From: Pasteurellaceae bacterium
GTDB taxonomy: Bacteria > Pseudomonadota > Gammaproteobacteria > Enterobacterales > Pasteurellaceae
Direction of reading: 5' to 3'
Length of the DNA stretch: 64,000 nucleotides
Assembly: GCA_030528525.1 (NCBI GenBank)
Contig: JAUMYT010000010.1
Coordinates: forward strand, 1 to 64,000
The translations under genes and the position numbers were made by a program. Within the stretch, counting starts at the first letter, position 1; the number at the start of each line of letters is the position of its first letter. The notes under the pieces are model-generated. The model did not search any database. It worked only from the letters and a program-made list of their open reading frames with translations, and was not told the origin of the DNA. Positions 6,883-13,309 of the stretch are shown here, one piece after another.

Positions 6883-8034
6883 TTATAAAAATTTCATCGG
6901 ACGAATCTCTAATTTCTTAATAGATAGATAACTTAGTCCACCTAATTTTTTATAAATGTTCATTTCCAAAGTAAATCCATCAACCACTTTTTTCAATTCA
7001 ATTTTGTCTTGTTTAGCAATGAGTTTAGTTGCTTTATCAATCATTTTCGTAATTTCTGAAAATGTTTTATCAGGGTTTGGGGTAATCGTTGAGCCAACAG
7101 ACAACCCTGCTAATGTTTGCAGAATTAATTCCTGATCGTTTGAAAAAGCAAATTGAACTGTAAGATAATCTAAGTTATTTTTCTCTTTGCCAATTCCTTC
7201 AAGCATAACTACTTTTCCGAGTTTAATACTGTATGCTTTATTACCGTCATTCAACTGTCTAAACTCAATAAAACTATTTGGATTAATTCTTCTTAAATTA
7301 TCAGCTAGTGTATTCATATCAAAACCAATAGGAACAATAATCTCTTCCATCGGTACATTGATTTTACCTGTCGTCAAGGCTTTAGCTACATTTTCTCTCA
7401 CATTATCAGCACGAATGGCTATGGATAATTTTGAGCTACTATAACCAATCACGTTATATTGATCGTTTTCATCAAAATTCACTAAATCATCAAAGGTTTT
7501 AGCTGCAGAATAGGTGTTTAAAATTTCTAATGCTTTAGCTCTAGTGACTTTCGTTTTGAGATTGAATCTCTTATTAAGTGGTTTATCCGTTTTCTGATCG
7601 ATAGGAATTATTTCAAGCGTAATTTCGTCTAAGTTGGTATGAGTAAAAATTCTAAATACAGTGCTAATGAAAGCATCTTGAATATCTGAGATGAGGCTTT
7701 TTTTATCTTGGTCAGCAAAGGCAGAATAAAAAATTTGAATAGAAAGTGGTTTCTCAGAAACCACCTTGAGGGTTTTATCTTCAACATTATAATCGGTCAT
7801 TTCCTCTAACATTTCGACAACATTATTAAAAATAACCGTCCCTTTTTCATTTTTAGTAAAGGCAATCTCTTTTATAAAATCTTCTGCTTTTGTAGCTTTA
7901 GGTTTTGCTTCTTCTTTAGCAACAGCAACTTGTTCTGTTTTCACTTCATCTTTTACAGTTTCAACCGCTTTATCTGAATCATCACAAGCGGTTAGTGTTA
8001 GCCCTAATAATGAGGCAATGAGTAGTTTTTTCAT
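6883..8034 (-). CDS. hypothetical lipoprotein of the prophage
   Basis: 383 residues. The N-terminus MKKLLIASLLGLTLTAC is a lipoprotein signal with the lipobox LTAC (Cys17), followed by an acidic/Lys-rich linker to about residue 50. The remainder mixes strands and helices and matches no family I know. A canonical uptake signal covers part of the lipobox codons (7984-7992). Being carried by a prophage near the repressor, it may alter the lysogen's envelope; that is inference. Confidence 0.75.
   Translation of the reverse strand: MKKLLIASLLGLTLTACDDSDKAVETVKDEVKTEQVAVAKEEAKPKATKAEDFIKEIAFTKNEKGTVIFNNVVEMLEEMTDYNVEDKTLKVVSEKPLSIQIFYSAFADQDKKSLISDIQDAFISTVFRIFTHTNLDEITLEIIPIDQKTDKPLNKRFNLKTKVTRAKALEILNTYSAAKTFDDLVNFDENDQYNVIGYSSSKLSIAIRADNVRENVAKALTTGKINVPMEEIIVPIGFDMNTLADNLRRINPNSFIEFRQLNDGNKAYSIKLGKVVMLEGIGKEKNNLDYLTVQFAFSNDQELILQTLAGLSVGSTITPNPDKTFSEITKMIDKATKLIAKQDKIELKKVVDGFTLEMNIYKKLGGLSYLSIKKLEIRPMKFL
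7984..7992 (+). other. uptake signal sequence ACAAGCGGT
   Basis: Exact 9-base match inside the lipoprotein gene, in the codons for the lipobox region. Confidence 0.8.
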
Positions 8035-8044
8035 AATTTCCCCT

Positions 8045-8458
8045 TTACTTCCTAATCCCAGTCACTTCTCTCACATTACCGTGAAAAACTTGGTTGTTAT
8101 TGCCACCATCGCCATTTTGCACAATTTTCCCCTGATCTGCCCCCTTGTCTAAGCCGCTCATTTGCAGAATGAGGGTGGCGCGTTGGGTGGGGTCAAGTTG
8201 GCGAAAGGCAGCTAAAAAGATGGCTTCATCTTGGGCGAGTTGTTCTTTTTTTTCTTCGCCAAACAATAGCCAATCAGTCGAAATTTGATTGCGTTCTGCA
8301 AACAAGATTATTTGCTCAACAGGCAATGAATTGCGAGTTTTCCATTTTGACAATGTGCCTGCTTCTACACCAATTCGCTCTGCTAATTCCCTCGCACTTT
8401 TTACCTGCTCGATTTTCATCATTCGTTCAATTATTGAGCTACTATCAAAAACGGTCAT
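8045..8458 (-). CDS. phage CI-type repressor
   Basis: 137 residues. Residues about 5-65 form a helix-turn-helix of the phage CI N-terminal type (VKSARELAERIGVEAGTLSK then WKTRNSLPVEQIILFAERN, ISTDWLLFG). The C-terminal part is short, with no S24 self-cleavage domain, so induction would not use the RecA-linked route of lambda CI. The ATG at 8458 is preferred to that at 8473 because AAGGA lies correctly before it. It is transcribed away from the early genes across the tandem operators at 8471-8510, the classic lysogeny switch layout. Confidence 0.8.
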   Translation of the reverse strand: MTVFDSSSIIERMMKIEQVKSARELAERIGVEAGTLSKWKTRNSLPVEQIILFAERNQISTDWLLFGEEKKEQLAQDEAIFLAAFRQLDPTQRATLILQMSGLDKGADQGKIVQNGDGGNNNQVFHGNVREVTGIRK

Positions 8459-8470
8459 ATTTTTTCCTTG

Positions 8471-8510
8471 CAAATCGACAAATTGTCTTACAAATCGACA
8501 AATTGTCTTT
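8471..8510. promoter_or_regulatory. tandem operators of the lysogeny switch
   Basis: Two 20-base direct repeats (8471-8490, 8491-8510), differing only in the last base, each contain the palindrome GACAAATTGTC (8477-8487, 8497-8507). The exact 20-base spacing, about two helical turns, places both sites on one DNA face between the divergent repressor and early genes. Confidence 0.8.
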
Positions 8511-8599
8511 TAATATATACCACAACAAAGCAAAACCGATCAAAATGGATCGTTTTAATAAATGGGCTAAACATAGCAATAAATGCAAGGAGTGTCTAG

Positions 8600-8794
8600 A
8601 TGGCAGAAGCTGATCTCAGTCAAAAACTGAAGCGAAAAATCCGCCCGACCCGTGAGGTGTCGGTGGCGTTCCATATGACGTTGAATGTGGAAGAAGGCGT
8701 GGCGTTTGAAAAAGAACGTGAGCGGTTGGGCTTGCCCACCAAAGCGGCGTTAGGGCGTTTGCTCATTCGTCAAGGGTTAGGACTGGCAAATTAG
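8600..8794 (+). CDS. first early gene, small unknown protein
   Basis: 64 residues, not recognised. It follows the divergent operator region and has AAGGAG before its ATG, so it is likely the first gene under repressor control. The sequence is basic at the N-terminus (KLKRKIRPTRE) and has VSVAFHMTLNVEEGVAFEKE then helices, which could be a small RHH-like fold. In the position of cox-like or early regulators of other P2-type phages. Confidence 0.6.
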   Translation: MAEADLSQKLKRKIRPTREVSVAFHMTLNVEEGVAFEKERERLGLPTKAALGRLLIRQGLGLAN

Positions 8795-8815
8795 GGGGAG
8801 TGATGAGTGAGGTAG

Positions 8816-8839
8816 AAAAAAGCCCTGATACATCAGGGC
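8816..8839 (-). terminator. terminator of the 8855-9097 gene
   Basis: GCCCTGAT/ATCAGGGC forms a perfect stem and is followed on the minus strand by six T. It lies 16 bases past the stop of the leftward gene. Confidence 0.75.
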
Positions 8840-8854
8840 AAACGTGGAGACAAG

Positions 8855-9097
8855 CTATTGCACGTTATGTGGCATTTCGAGCTGTTCGCTATTTATACCG
8901 TACTCAGTTTGTAACGTTTCCAACGCCCGAAGCATTTGCTGTGTTGCCTGTGGTGAAAAGTGAAGCTCCATCTTTAAGCCATTTTGATCAGACAAAAACT
9001 GGTAACAAGTCAAGGTTATTGCTTTTGTCTCGCCGTTAAAGTGGACGTTAAGCGGTGCATCGACGGGAAGTTGTACCGTTGGTGTTAAATTTTCCAT
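8855..9097 (-). CDS. small unknown protein, divergent pair A
   Basis: 80 residues (MENLTPTVQLPVDAPLNVHF at the start), not recognised; looks like a small strand-rich protein ending in a helix (QATQQMLRALETLQTEYG). AAGGAACTG precedes the ATG, and a terminator follows, so this strand is the coding one. An opposite-strand ORF over the same DNA is judged spurious. Its start region is duplicated at 9617 before another leftward gene. Confidence 0.65.
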   Translation of the reverse strand: MENLTPTVQLPVDAPLNVHFNGETKAITLTCYQFLSDQNGLKMELHFSPQATQQMLRALETLQTEYGINSEQLEMPHNVQ

Positions 9098-9163
9098 AAC
9101 AGTTCCTTTTTGAATGATTGGGGCTGTGAGTATAGCAGAAGGAGAAAAAGATGAGTGATGAAA
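9098..9163. repeat. duplicated divergent start region, copy A
   Basis: Shares ATAACAGTTCCTTTTT, then TTGGGGCTGTGAGTATA and ATGAGTGATGAAAAA, with 9617-9682. It carries the ribosome-binding sites of two divergent genes. Confidence 0.75.
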
Positions 9164-9402
9164 AACTCCCAGACCGTGTGGCGTTTTATGTGGAAACCTT
9201 TGGCTATGAAAAGGCTGTGGAGCTAGTCGAAAAAGCCACACTCAGCCCGAAAGAGCTGAATGCGGCGGAATGTATTTTGCAGTTGGCGTCCACCCGTGGC
9301 ATTTATTGGGTAAAAGCTCATTTGGACGAACAACGGGCAATGCTTAACTGGCTTGAAAAGCAAAATCACAACCGTGATAGCGAGAAAAAGGGTCAATTTT
9401 GA
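9151..9402 (+). CDS. small unknown protein, divergent pair A
   Basis: 83 residues starting MSDEKLPDRVAFYVETFGYE, mostly helical, not recognised. AGAAGGAG precedes the ATG. Its first residues MSDEK match those of the gene at 9670, part of a duplicated start region. The last 59 bases overlap the 3' end of the convergent gene at 9344-9616. Confidence 0.65.
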   Translation: MSDEKLPDRVAFYVETFGYEKAVELVEKATLSPKELNAAECILQLASTRGIYWVKAHLDEQRAMLNWLEKQNHNRDSEKKGQF

Positions 9403-9616
9403 TTTCGCTTAAGGTTGGAATATCGCAGAGATACTCGCGAATTTTAATCAATTCCGATGGGTCATCACAGTAGATTTTGCGGTGTAGCTGACCGTTGATA
9501 AAAATGCCGACAACAGTCGGGCAAGGGTCGGGATAACTTTCAGGCTGTTGGGCGACAAATTGCAAAATGTCGTTATCACAAGCCAAGTGGTTATCTGAAA
9601 AAAGTTTAGTTCGCAT
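9344..9616 (-). CDS. small unknown protein, divergent pair B
   Basis: 90 residues (MRTKLFSDNHLACDNDILQF at the start), alternating strands and helices with YPDPCPTVVGIFINGQLHRK in the middle; not recognised. AAGGAACTG lies before the ATG, exactly as in the leftward gene of pair A. It overlaps the 3' end of 9151-9402. Confidence 0.65.
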   Translation of the reverse strand: MRTKLFSDNHLACDNDILQFVAQQPESYPDPCPTVVGIFINGQLHRKIYCDDPSELIKIREYLCDIPTLSEIKIDPFSRYHGCDFAFQAS

Positions 9617-9682
9617 AACAGTTCCTTTTTAAGGGTTGGGGCTGTGAGTATAACAAATAGGAGTATGTGATGAGTGATGAAA
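9617..9682. repeat. duplicated divergent start region, copy B
   Basis: Second copy of the block at 9098-9163, differing mainly between the T run and the GGGGCTGTGAG core and in the spacer before ATGAGTGATG. Confidence 0.75.
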
Positions 9683-10224
9683 AAAGCCAATGTCAGTGCC
9701 ACGCCGAAGTGGACGCAATGTTGGCACCAACAATGGACGATGAGCAGTTACGCATTATGAAAGCCACGCTCAAAACCGTGCAACTTTATGGATTAGATCA
9801 GGCGTGGGCGAGATACCGTTATGAGCGTGCCAAAACCGATTTACAGCAGACGTTTGCAGCATTGCACCATTCGCCAACGGCTAAATCTCCAACTCCGAGT
9901 CCGAAGATTTATACAAATGACTGTAGCGATATAACGCTTGAAGGCGTTTCGCCAGAACTGGTTCTTGATTTGCTTGCAATGTTTGCAACGTCTTTTTCAG
10001 CTGCATCTCAAGCTGATGATGTGGCTCGCTCCCTTTGGGAATCAACGCATCCAAAAATGAAGTTGTCTTCATTTCTAGCAGACGAGGCGACAGATCAGCC
10101 TGACGCAAAACGTTTAAAGCAGTGGCTAGCAACAAGAAGTGTGGGGCGGATTGCGGATGAATCGCCAGCGAAATATGCCCGATGGACAGCGTTACAGAAT
10201 CATTTGATTGCGGCATTGCGGTAA
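9670..10224 (+). CDS. unknown early protein, divergent pair B
   Basis: 184 residues if the whole frame is coding. The first 85 (MSDEKSQCQCHAEVDAML at the start, then helices with YGLDQAWARYRYERAKTDLQ) look like a real protein of the size of its paired counterpart at 9151. The rest overlaps, in antisense, almost all of the leftward gene at 9881-10216. TAGGAG precedes the start. Either this is a genuine long antiparallel overlap or the 3' half is incidental. A GTG directly before the ATG is a possible alternative start. Confidence 0.5.
   Translation: MSDEKSQCQCHAEVDAMLAPTMDDEQLRIMKATLKTVQLYGLDQAWARYRYERAKTDLQQTFAALHHSPTAKSPTPSPKIYTNDCSDITLEGVSPELVLDLLAMFATSFSAASQADDVARSLWESTHPKMKLSSFLADEATDQPDAKRLKQWLATRSVGRIADESPAKYARWTALQNHLIAALR
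9881..10216 (-). CDS. unknown early protein antisense to 9670-10224
   Basis: 111 residues from an ATG preceded by CGGAG. The sequence is coding-like: SIGHISLAIHPQSAPHFLLL, then ATALNVLRQADLSPRLLEM and a helical C-terminus. No family recognised. It continues the pattern of short leftward genes starting beside rightward ones in this region. Confidence 0.55.
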   Translation of the reverse strand: MPQSNDSVTLSIGHISLAIHPQSAPHFLLLATALNVLRQADLSPRLLEMKTTSFLDALIPKGSEPHHQLEMQLKKTLQTLQANQEPVLAKRLQALYRYSHLYKSSDSELEI

Positions 10225-10294
10225 CTCCGTGATGGGTGAAATTATTTAAGCATATACCAACGGAGGTCAATCGGCAAAAACTAACCAATCTCTG

Positions 10295-10303
10295 ACCGCT
10301 TGT
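10295..10303 (-). other. uptake signal sequence (reverse)
   Basis: ACAAGCGGT on the minus strand, followed by CAGAGATTGG and then TTTTTGCC: the same trailing pattern as the abundant ACAAGGGG repeats. Confidence 0.85.
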
Positions 10304-10411
10304 TAGGGGTAACAATCGGCAGAATCCTTTGAAGTGTAAAACGTTGAAAACATCGCCACTGTGGGGCAGTGGCAAAGGGTAAAAAGGGAGCCGAAAGGCA
10401 AGGGGAAAAAA

Positions 10412-10696
10412 ATGGCAAATATGGATCATCATTGTGCGAACTGTGGCAGTAATAATCTGCGAGTGCGGACATCAGAAAAAATCGGGCTGTTGACGATTGA
10501 AGCGGTGTGGTACTGCAATAATTGTGGGACGGAGCACCAAATCACGAGCCAGATTGTGCGGGTGCGAACCCCAACTTATCACGAACGCCCTGAGGCGTTG
10601 CGAGTGAATCAACCGTTATTGCGAGCCGACACGCAAACAGGCGATCTGTTTGATGGCGTGCTAGCTAAGACGGACACAACCCAAGCTAATTCTTAA
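10412..10696 (+). CDS. Ogr/Delta-like zinc-finger late activator
   Basis: 94 residues. Two CxxC pairs (HCANCGSNN and WYCNNCGTEH) about 26 apart with RTSEKIG between them match the layout of P2 Ogr/P4 Delta proteins, which recruit RNA polymerase to late promoters. The ATG at 10412 follows AAGGGGAAAAAA; an upstream in-frame ATG at 10361 lacks a site. In P2, ogr follows D; here it lies in the early block. Family is likely, target promoters unknown. Confidence 0.75.
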   Translation: MANMDHHCANCGSNNLRVRTSEKIGLLTIEAVWYCNNCGTEHQITSQIVRVRTPTYHERPEALRVNQPLLRADTQTGDLFDGVLAKTDTTQANS

Positions 10697-10780
10697 TTTT
10701 TAACCTGTGTAAATAAACAGCCTTTTTGTTGCAAAACAAAGAGCGTGGTTTTTTGCACCCTGAAAAAAGGAAATCGTTCA

Positions 10781-11113
10781 ATGAGTAATCAATTTCGACA
10801 AGCCAGACGTAACCAACGCTGGCGTATGAATCGCCAAATGCAAGACCGCAGACGGCTGAATATGTTCTTGGTGGAAAAGCGAGTGCGACAGTTGGAAGGT
10901 CATCAGGAAGTGTTGGTATTAGATTTGGAAAACACTCACGACTTGATAAAAGCCTTGGAAATCAAAGTACAAGGCTTGCTTGATGAGAAAAAAGCCCGTC
11001 AGCAAGCGGAAAAACTGATCGCCCCGGTGGTAGGCGTGCCAACACCACCGAGCCACCTTGTGCGGTTTTGGCGTTGGTTGCGTGATGTGCTGTGTAGCAA
11101 GGGCAATCCGTAA
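10781..11113 (+). CDS. Arg-rich coiled-coil early protein
   Basis: 110 residues. A strongly basic start (FRQARRNQRWRMNRQMQDRR) is followed by a likely coiled coil (residues 28-80) and a proline hinge (VPTPPSHLVRFWRWLRDVL). No family recognised. The ATG at 10781 has AAGGA upstream; the frame is open further 5' but without a site. Confidence 0.6.
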   Translation: MSNQFRQARRNQRWRMNRQMQDRRRLNMFLVEKRVRQLEGHQEVLVLDLENTHDLIKALEIKVQGLLDEKKARQQAEKLIAPVVGVPTPPSHLVRFWRWLRDVLCSKGNP

Positions 11114-11129
11114 GGAATAAGGGGGCGTG

Positions 11130-11441
11130 ATGGTAGCGGTGGGCGATTGGCGTGCTTTGCGGTCTGCTCTGCTGACTCAACGGCAGGCAACACAAAAGCC
11201 GAAATGCAAGCAAGATTGGTTCTTTCTGCGTGAGCGGTGGAACCGTTACACCGATGAAATGCGTGATTGCGTGCTATTGGTAGCGAAGTTGAGCGAAAAC
11301 AAACCGCTGGAAAAGTATTCCGACACCGAAAAGCGAGCCATTGCAATGGCAATCATCACCATCAACACCGTTGCCCAAGCCGATCAGGATTTAATCCGTA
11401 ATGAAAAAAGCAAGTGGGAGCGAGTGTATCAAGCCGATTGA
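11130..11441 (+). CDS. small unknown early protein
   Basis: 103 residues starting MVAVGDWRALRSALLTQRQA, not recognised. The middle (DWFFLRERWNRYTDEMRDCV) and the C-terminal half are helical. Follows the previous gene after 16 bases with AAGGAATAAGGGGG before the start (a GTG at 11127 is an alternative). Ends just before a repeat cluster. Confidence 0.6.
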   Translation: MVAVGDWRALRSALLTQRQATQKPKCKQDWFFLRERWNRYTDEMRDCVLLVAKLSENKPLEKYSDTEKRAIAMAIITINTVAQADQDLIRNEKSKWERVYQAD

Positions 11442-11449
11442 AGATCAAT

Positions 11450-11601
11450 GGGCGTATGCAATACGCCCCTACAAACGTGGAATACCTCACTATTTTTGAT
11501 GATGTTTGAATGTAGGGACGTGTTGCACACGTCCGTGGGCGGATTCAATCCGCCCCGACAAACAAAGAACCGAAAATGTATGGGCAGATGGCATCTGCCC
11601 G
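11450..11601. repeat. cluster of four palindromic repeats
   Basis: Units at 11450-11472 (GGGCGTATGCAATACGCCC), 11512-11534 (GGACGTGTTGCACACGTCC), 11536-11558 (GGGCGGATTCAATCCGCCC) and 11580-11601 (GGGCAGATGGCATCTGCCC). The first two with their spacer resemble 2708-2793, suggesting the pair moved as a unit. Confidence 0.8.
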
Positions 11602-11614
11602 AAAGGAGCTAACA

Positions 11615-11779
11615 ATGCGTGCAAAGCAACAACGTGATCTCTCCGCCCTTGAGCAGATGTATGAGCTGTTATTAGGGCGTTTTAAGAAAACGACTTCAAT
11701 TAACAATCGCTGGCTGATCGCTCGTCAAATTGCCGATTTAAGCCAAATTAAACAACGTATTTTAGGAGTGAAACAATGA
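11615..11779 (+). CDS. small basic early protein
   Basis: 54 residues starting MRAKQQRDLSALEQMYELLL, helical, not recognised. AAAGGAG precedes the ATG at 11615; the frame is open upstream only because it runs through a palindromic repeat. Overlaps the next gene by four bases (ATGA), so the two are probably translationally coupled. Confidence 0.6.
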   Translation: MRAKQQRDLSALEQMYELLLGRFKKTTSINNRWLIARQIADLSQIKQRILGVKQ

Positions 11780-11997
11780 GCCAACACCGTTTATTTTCGT
11801 TTGATGTGTTCCAAATCCAGCAAACTTCGACTGAACCTGTGGCATTCACGCTGTTTGATGACGGCAAGCCGATTTCCGAGCATTCGGACGTGCAGGGTGC
11901 CATTCACGCCTTCTTTGAGCGGTTTAATGAAAAACGATCATCGTTATTAAGCCGAGTGAAAGACCCTGCGTTAAATATCAATATTTCGATTAAGTAA
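11776..11997 (+). CDS. small unknown early protein
   Basis: 73 residues (MSQHRLFSFDVFQIQQTS at the start), strand-rich first half and a helix around AIHAFFERFNEKRSS. Not recognised. ATGA overlap with the preceding gene; the next start is nine bases after its stop. Confidence 0.6.
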   Translation: MSQHRLFSFDVFQIQQTSTEPVAFTLFDDGKPISEHSDVQGAIHAFFERFNEKRSSLLSRVKDPALNINISIK

Positions 11998-12006
11998 GGA
12001 GAGCCG

Positions 12007-12282
12007 ATGAACCGCAAAATTTTATTTTCCGCCGACACGGGCGAGGAGTTTGAAATTCAACACGACAGCTTGTATGGCTACCGTATTCTTCGGGTAATGG
12101 GCGAGCAATCTGCTCTGTTAGTCGGTGGTTATTACCACTCGGCAGGCGAGTTGGTCGATGCCTTAGTCGATTTGGCGATTTTCAGTGGCGAGGATGCCGT
12201 GGCATTGGCTAATGTGAGCAAGTCGATTGAGGCGTTGCGTAGCACTATTCAGGATTATGTGACCAGTCATTTTGAGCCGTGA
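12007..12282 (+). CDS. small unknown early protein
   Basis: 91 residues, acidic, not recognised. N-terminal strands (KILFSADTGEEFEIQHDSLY) then two helices (AGELVDALVDLAIF, VSKSIEALRSTIQDYVT). AAGGAGAG precedes the ATG. Last gene of the small-gene run before a palindromic pair. Confidence 0.6.
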   Translation: MNRKILFSADTGEEFEIQHDSLYGYRILRVMGEQSALLVGGYYHSAGELVDALVDLAIFSGEDAVALANVSKSIEALRSTIQDYVTSHFEP

Positions 12283-12298
12283 TTGTGTGTAATAACTC

Positions 12299-12364
12299 GT
12301 AGGATGGGCTTTAGCCCATCAATAAAAACAAAGAGCGAAAGTGATGGGCTGAAGCCCATCCTAC
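12299..12364. repeat. inverted GATGGGCTTTAGCCCATC repeat pair
   Basis: Arms at 12299-12321 and 12342-12364 match except one base; each arm is itself palindromic. The family recurs at 32106-32241, 43971-44035 and 59682-59704. Confidence 0.85.
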
Positions 12365-12382
12365 AAGGTAAATCGAAGCGTG

Positions 12383-13309
12383 ATGAGTAATTTCCAAGAA
12401 CACAACAATCGCAAGAAAGCGAATCAGTTCGCCGAATATATCACAGGCGAAACGCTCCGCCGTTATGTTGCCGAGAAAGTGAAATTCTATGCAGGCGAAA
12501 ACGTGAGCGTGTTTGACGGTGCGGCGGGGAGTGGTCAGCTTGAGCAATTTATTCAGCCGAGCCAATTCGTGGCGGTGGAAATTCAGGCGGAGAGCTGTGC
12601 AGCGTTGGCGAATAATTATCCTTTCGCTGAAGTCCACAATCAGAGCTTTTTTCTGTATGAAAGCGAGCCGAAATGCGATTGTGTGGTAATGAACCCGCCC
12701 TTTTCGCTCAAGTTCAAGGATTTAAGCGACGTGGAGCAAAACGCCATTCAAGCCGAATTTGCGTGGAAAAAATCGGGCGTGGTCGATGATGTGTTTACGC
12801 TCAAAGGCTTAAACAACGCCAAACGCTGGGGCTTTTTTATTCTGTTCCCTGGTGTCGGTTATCGCAACACCGAAAAGCAGTTCAGAGCCTTCATCGGCAA
12901 TCAGTTGGTGGAACTCAACCGCATTCAAAATGCGTTTGAAGATACGCAAATTGAAGTGTTGTTTTTGGTGATAGACAAGCAGAAAACCACGCCCACCACC
13001 AAGCGAGAGATGTTTGACTGCAAAACGAATGGGCTAATTGCAAGCGATGAATGGCAGATTGACCCTAGCCATTGGGAAAATGTTTCACCGCCTGAGCAAC
13101 CGAAAGAAGAAGTTGATCCGATAGCACTTGAAATGTCCGCAAGGGCACAAGTTAAAACAATGATCCTAGGGCAATTAGCCTTTAGCAAGATGGTAACAAT
13201 GCTAGAACAAACACCCTATGCGGAATTTAACGCCTTTTGTGACGAGCTATGTGCTGCGATACAAAACGAAAAATTTAGCATCACGGAGCAATTATGTCTG
13301 AGTTTCTAA
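12383..13309 (+). CDS. phage N6-adenine DNA methyltransferase
   Basis: 308 residues. Motif I FDGAAGSGQLEQF at about 47-59 binds S-adenosylmethionine and motif IV VVMNPPF at about 103-109 marks an amino-methyltransferase acting on adenine. The C-terminal region is helical and probably recognises DNA. No restriction endonuclease is adjacent, so it is an orphan enzyme, perhaps protecting phage DNA. Its 3' end overlaps the gpA start by 16 bases, implying coupling. The target site cannot be read from sequence. Confidence 0.85.
   Translation: MSNFQEHNNRKKANQFAEYITGETLRRYVAEKVKFYAGENVSVFDGAAGSGQLEQFIQPSQFVAVEIQAESCAALANNYPFAEVHNQSFFLYESEPKCDCVVMNPPFSLKFKDLSDVEQNAIQAEFAWKKSGVVDDVFTLKGLNNAKRWGFFILFPGVGYRNTEKQFRAFIGNQLVELNRIQNAFEDTQIEVLFLVIDKQKTTPTTKREMFDCKTNGLIASDEWQIDPSHWENVSPPEQPKEEVDPIALEMSARAQVKTMILGQLAFSKMVTMLEQTPYAEFNAFCDELCAAIQNEKFSITEQLCLSF

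Noticed and set aside
8803..9039. Rightward 78-codon ORF with a good ribosome-binding site (GGGGGAG)
   Set aside because: It runs through a terminator hairpin and then antisense to the clearly coding leftward gene at 8855-9097. At most its first codons are a decayed start.
12283..12379. Attachment site or origin at the GATGGGC inverted pair
   Set aside because: The same repeat family occurs at several chromosomal sites (32 kb, 44 kb, 59.7 kb), so it is a dispersed repeat, not phage-specific.
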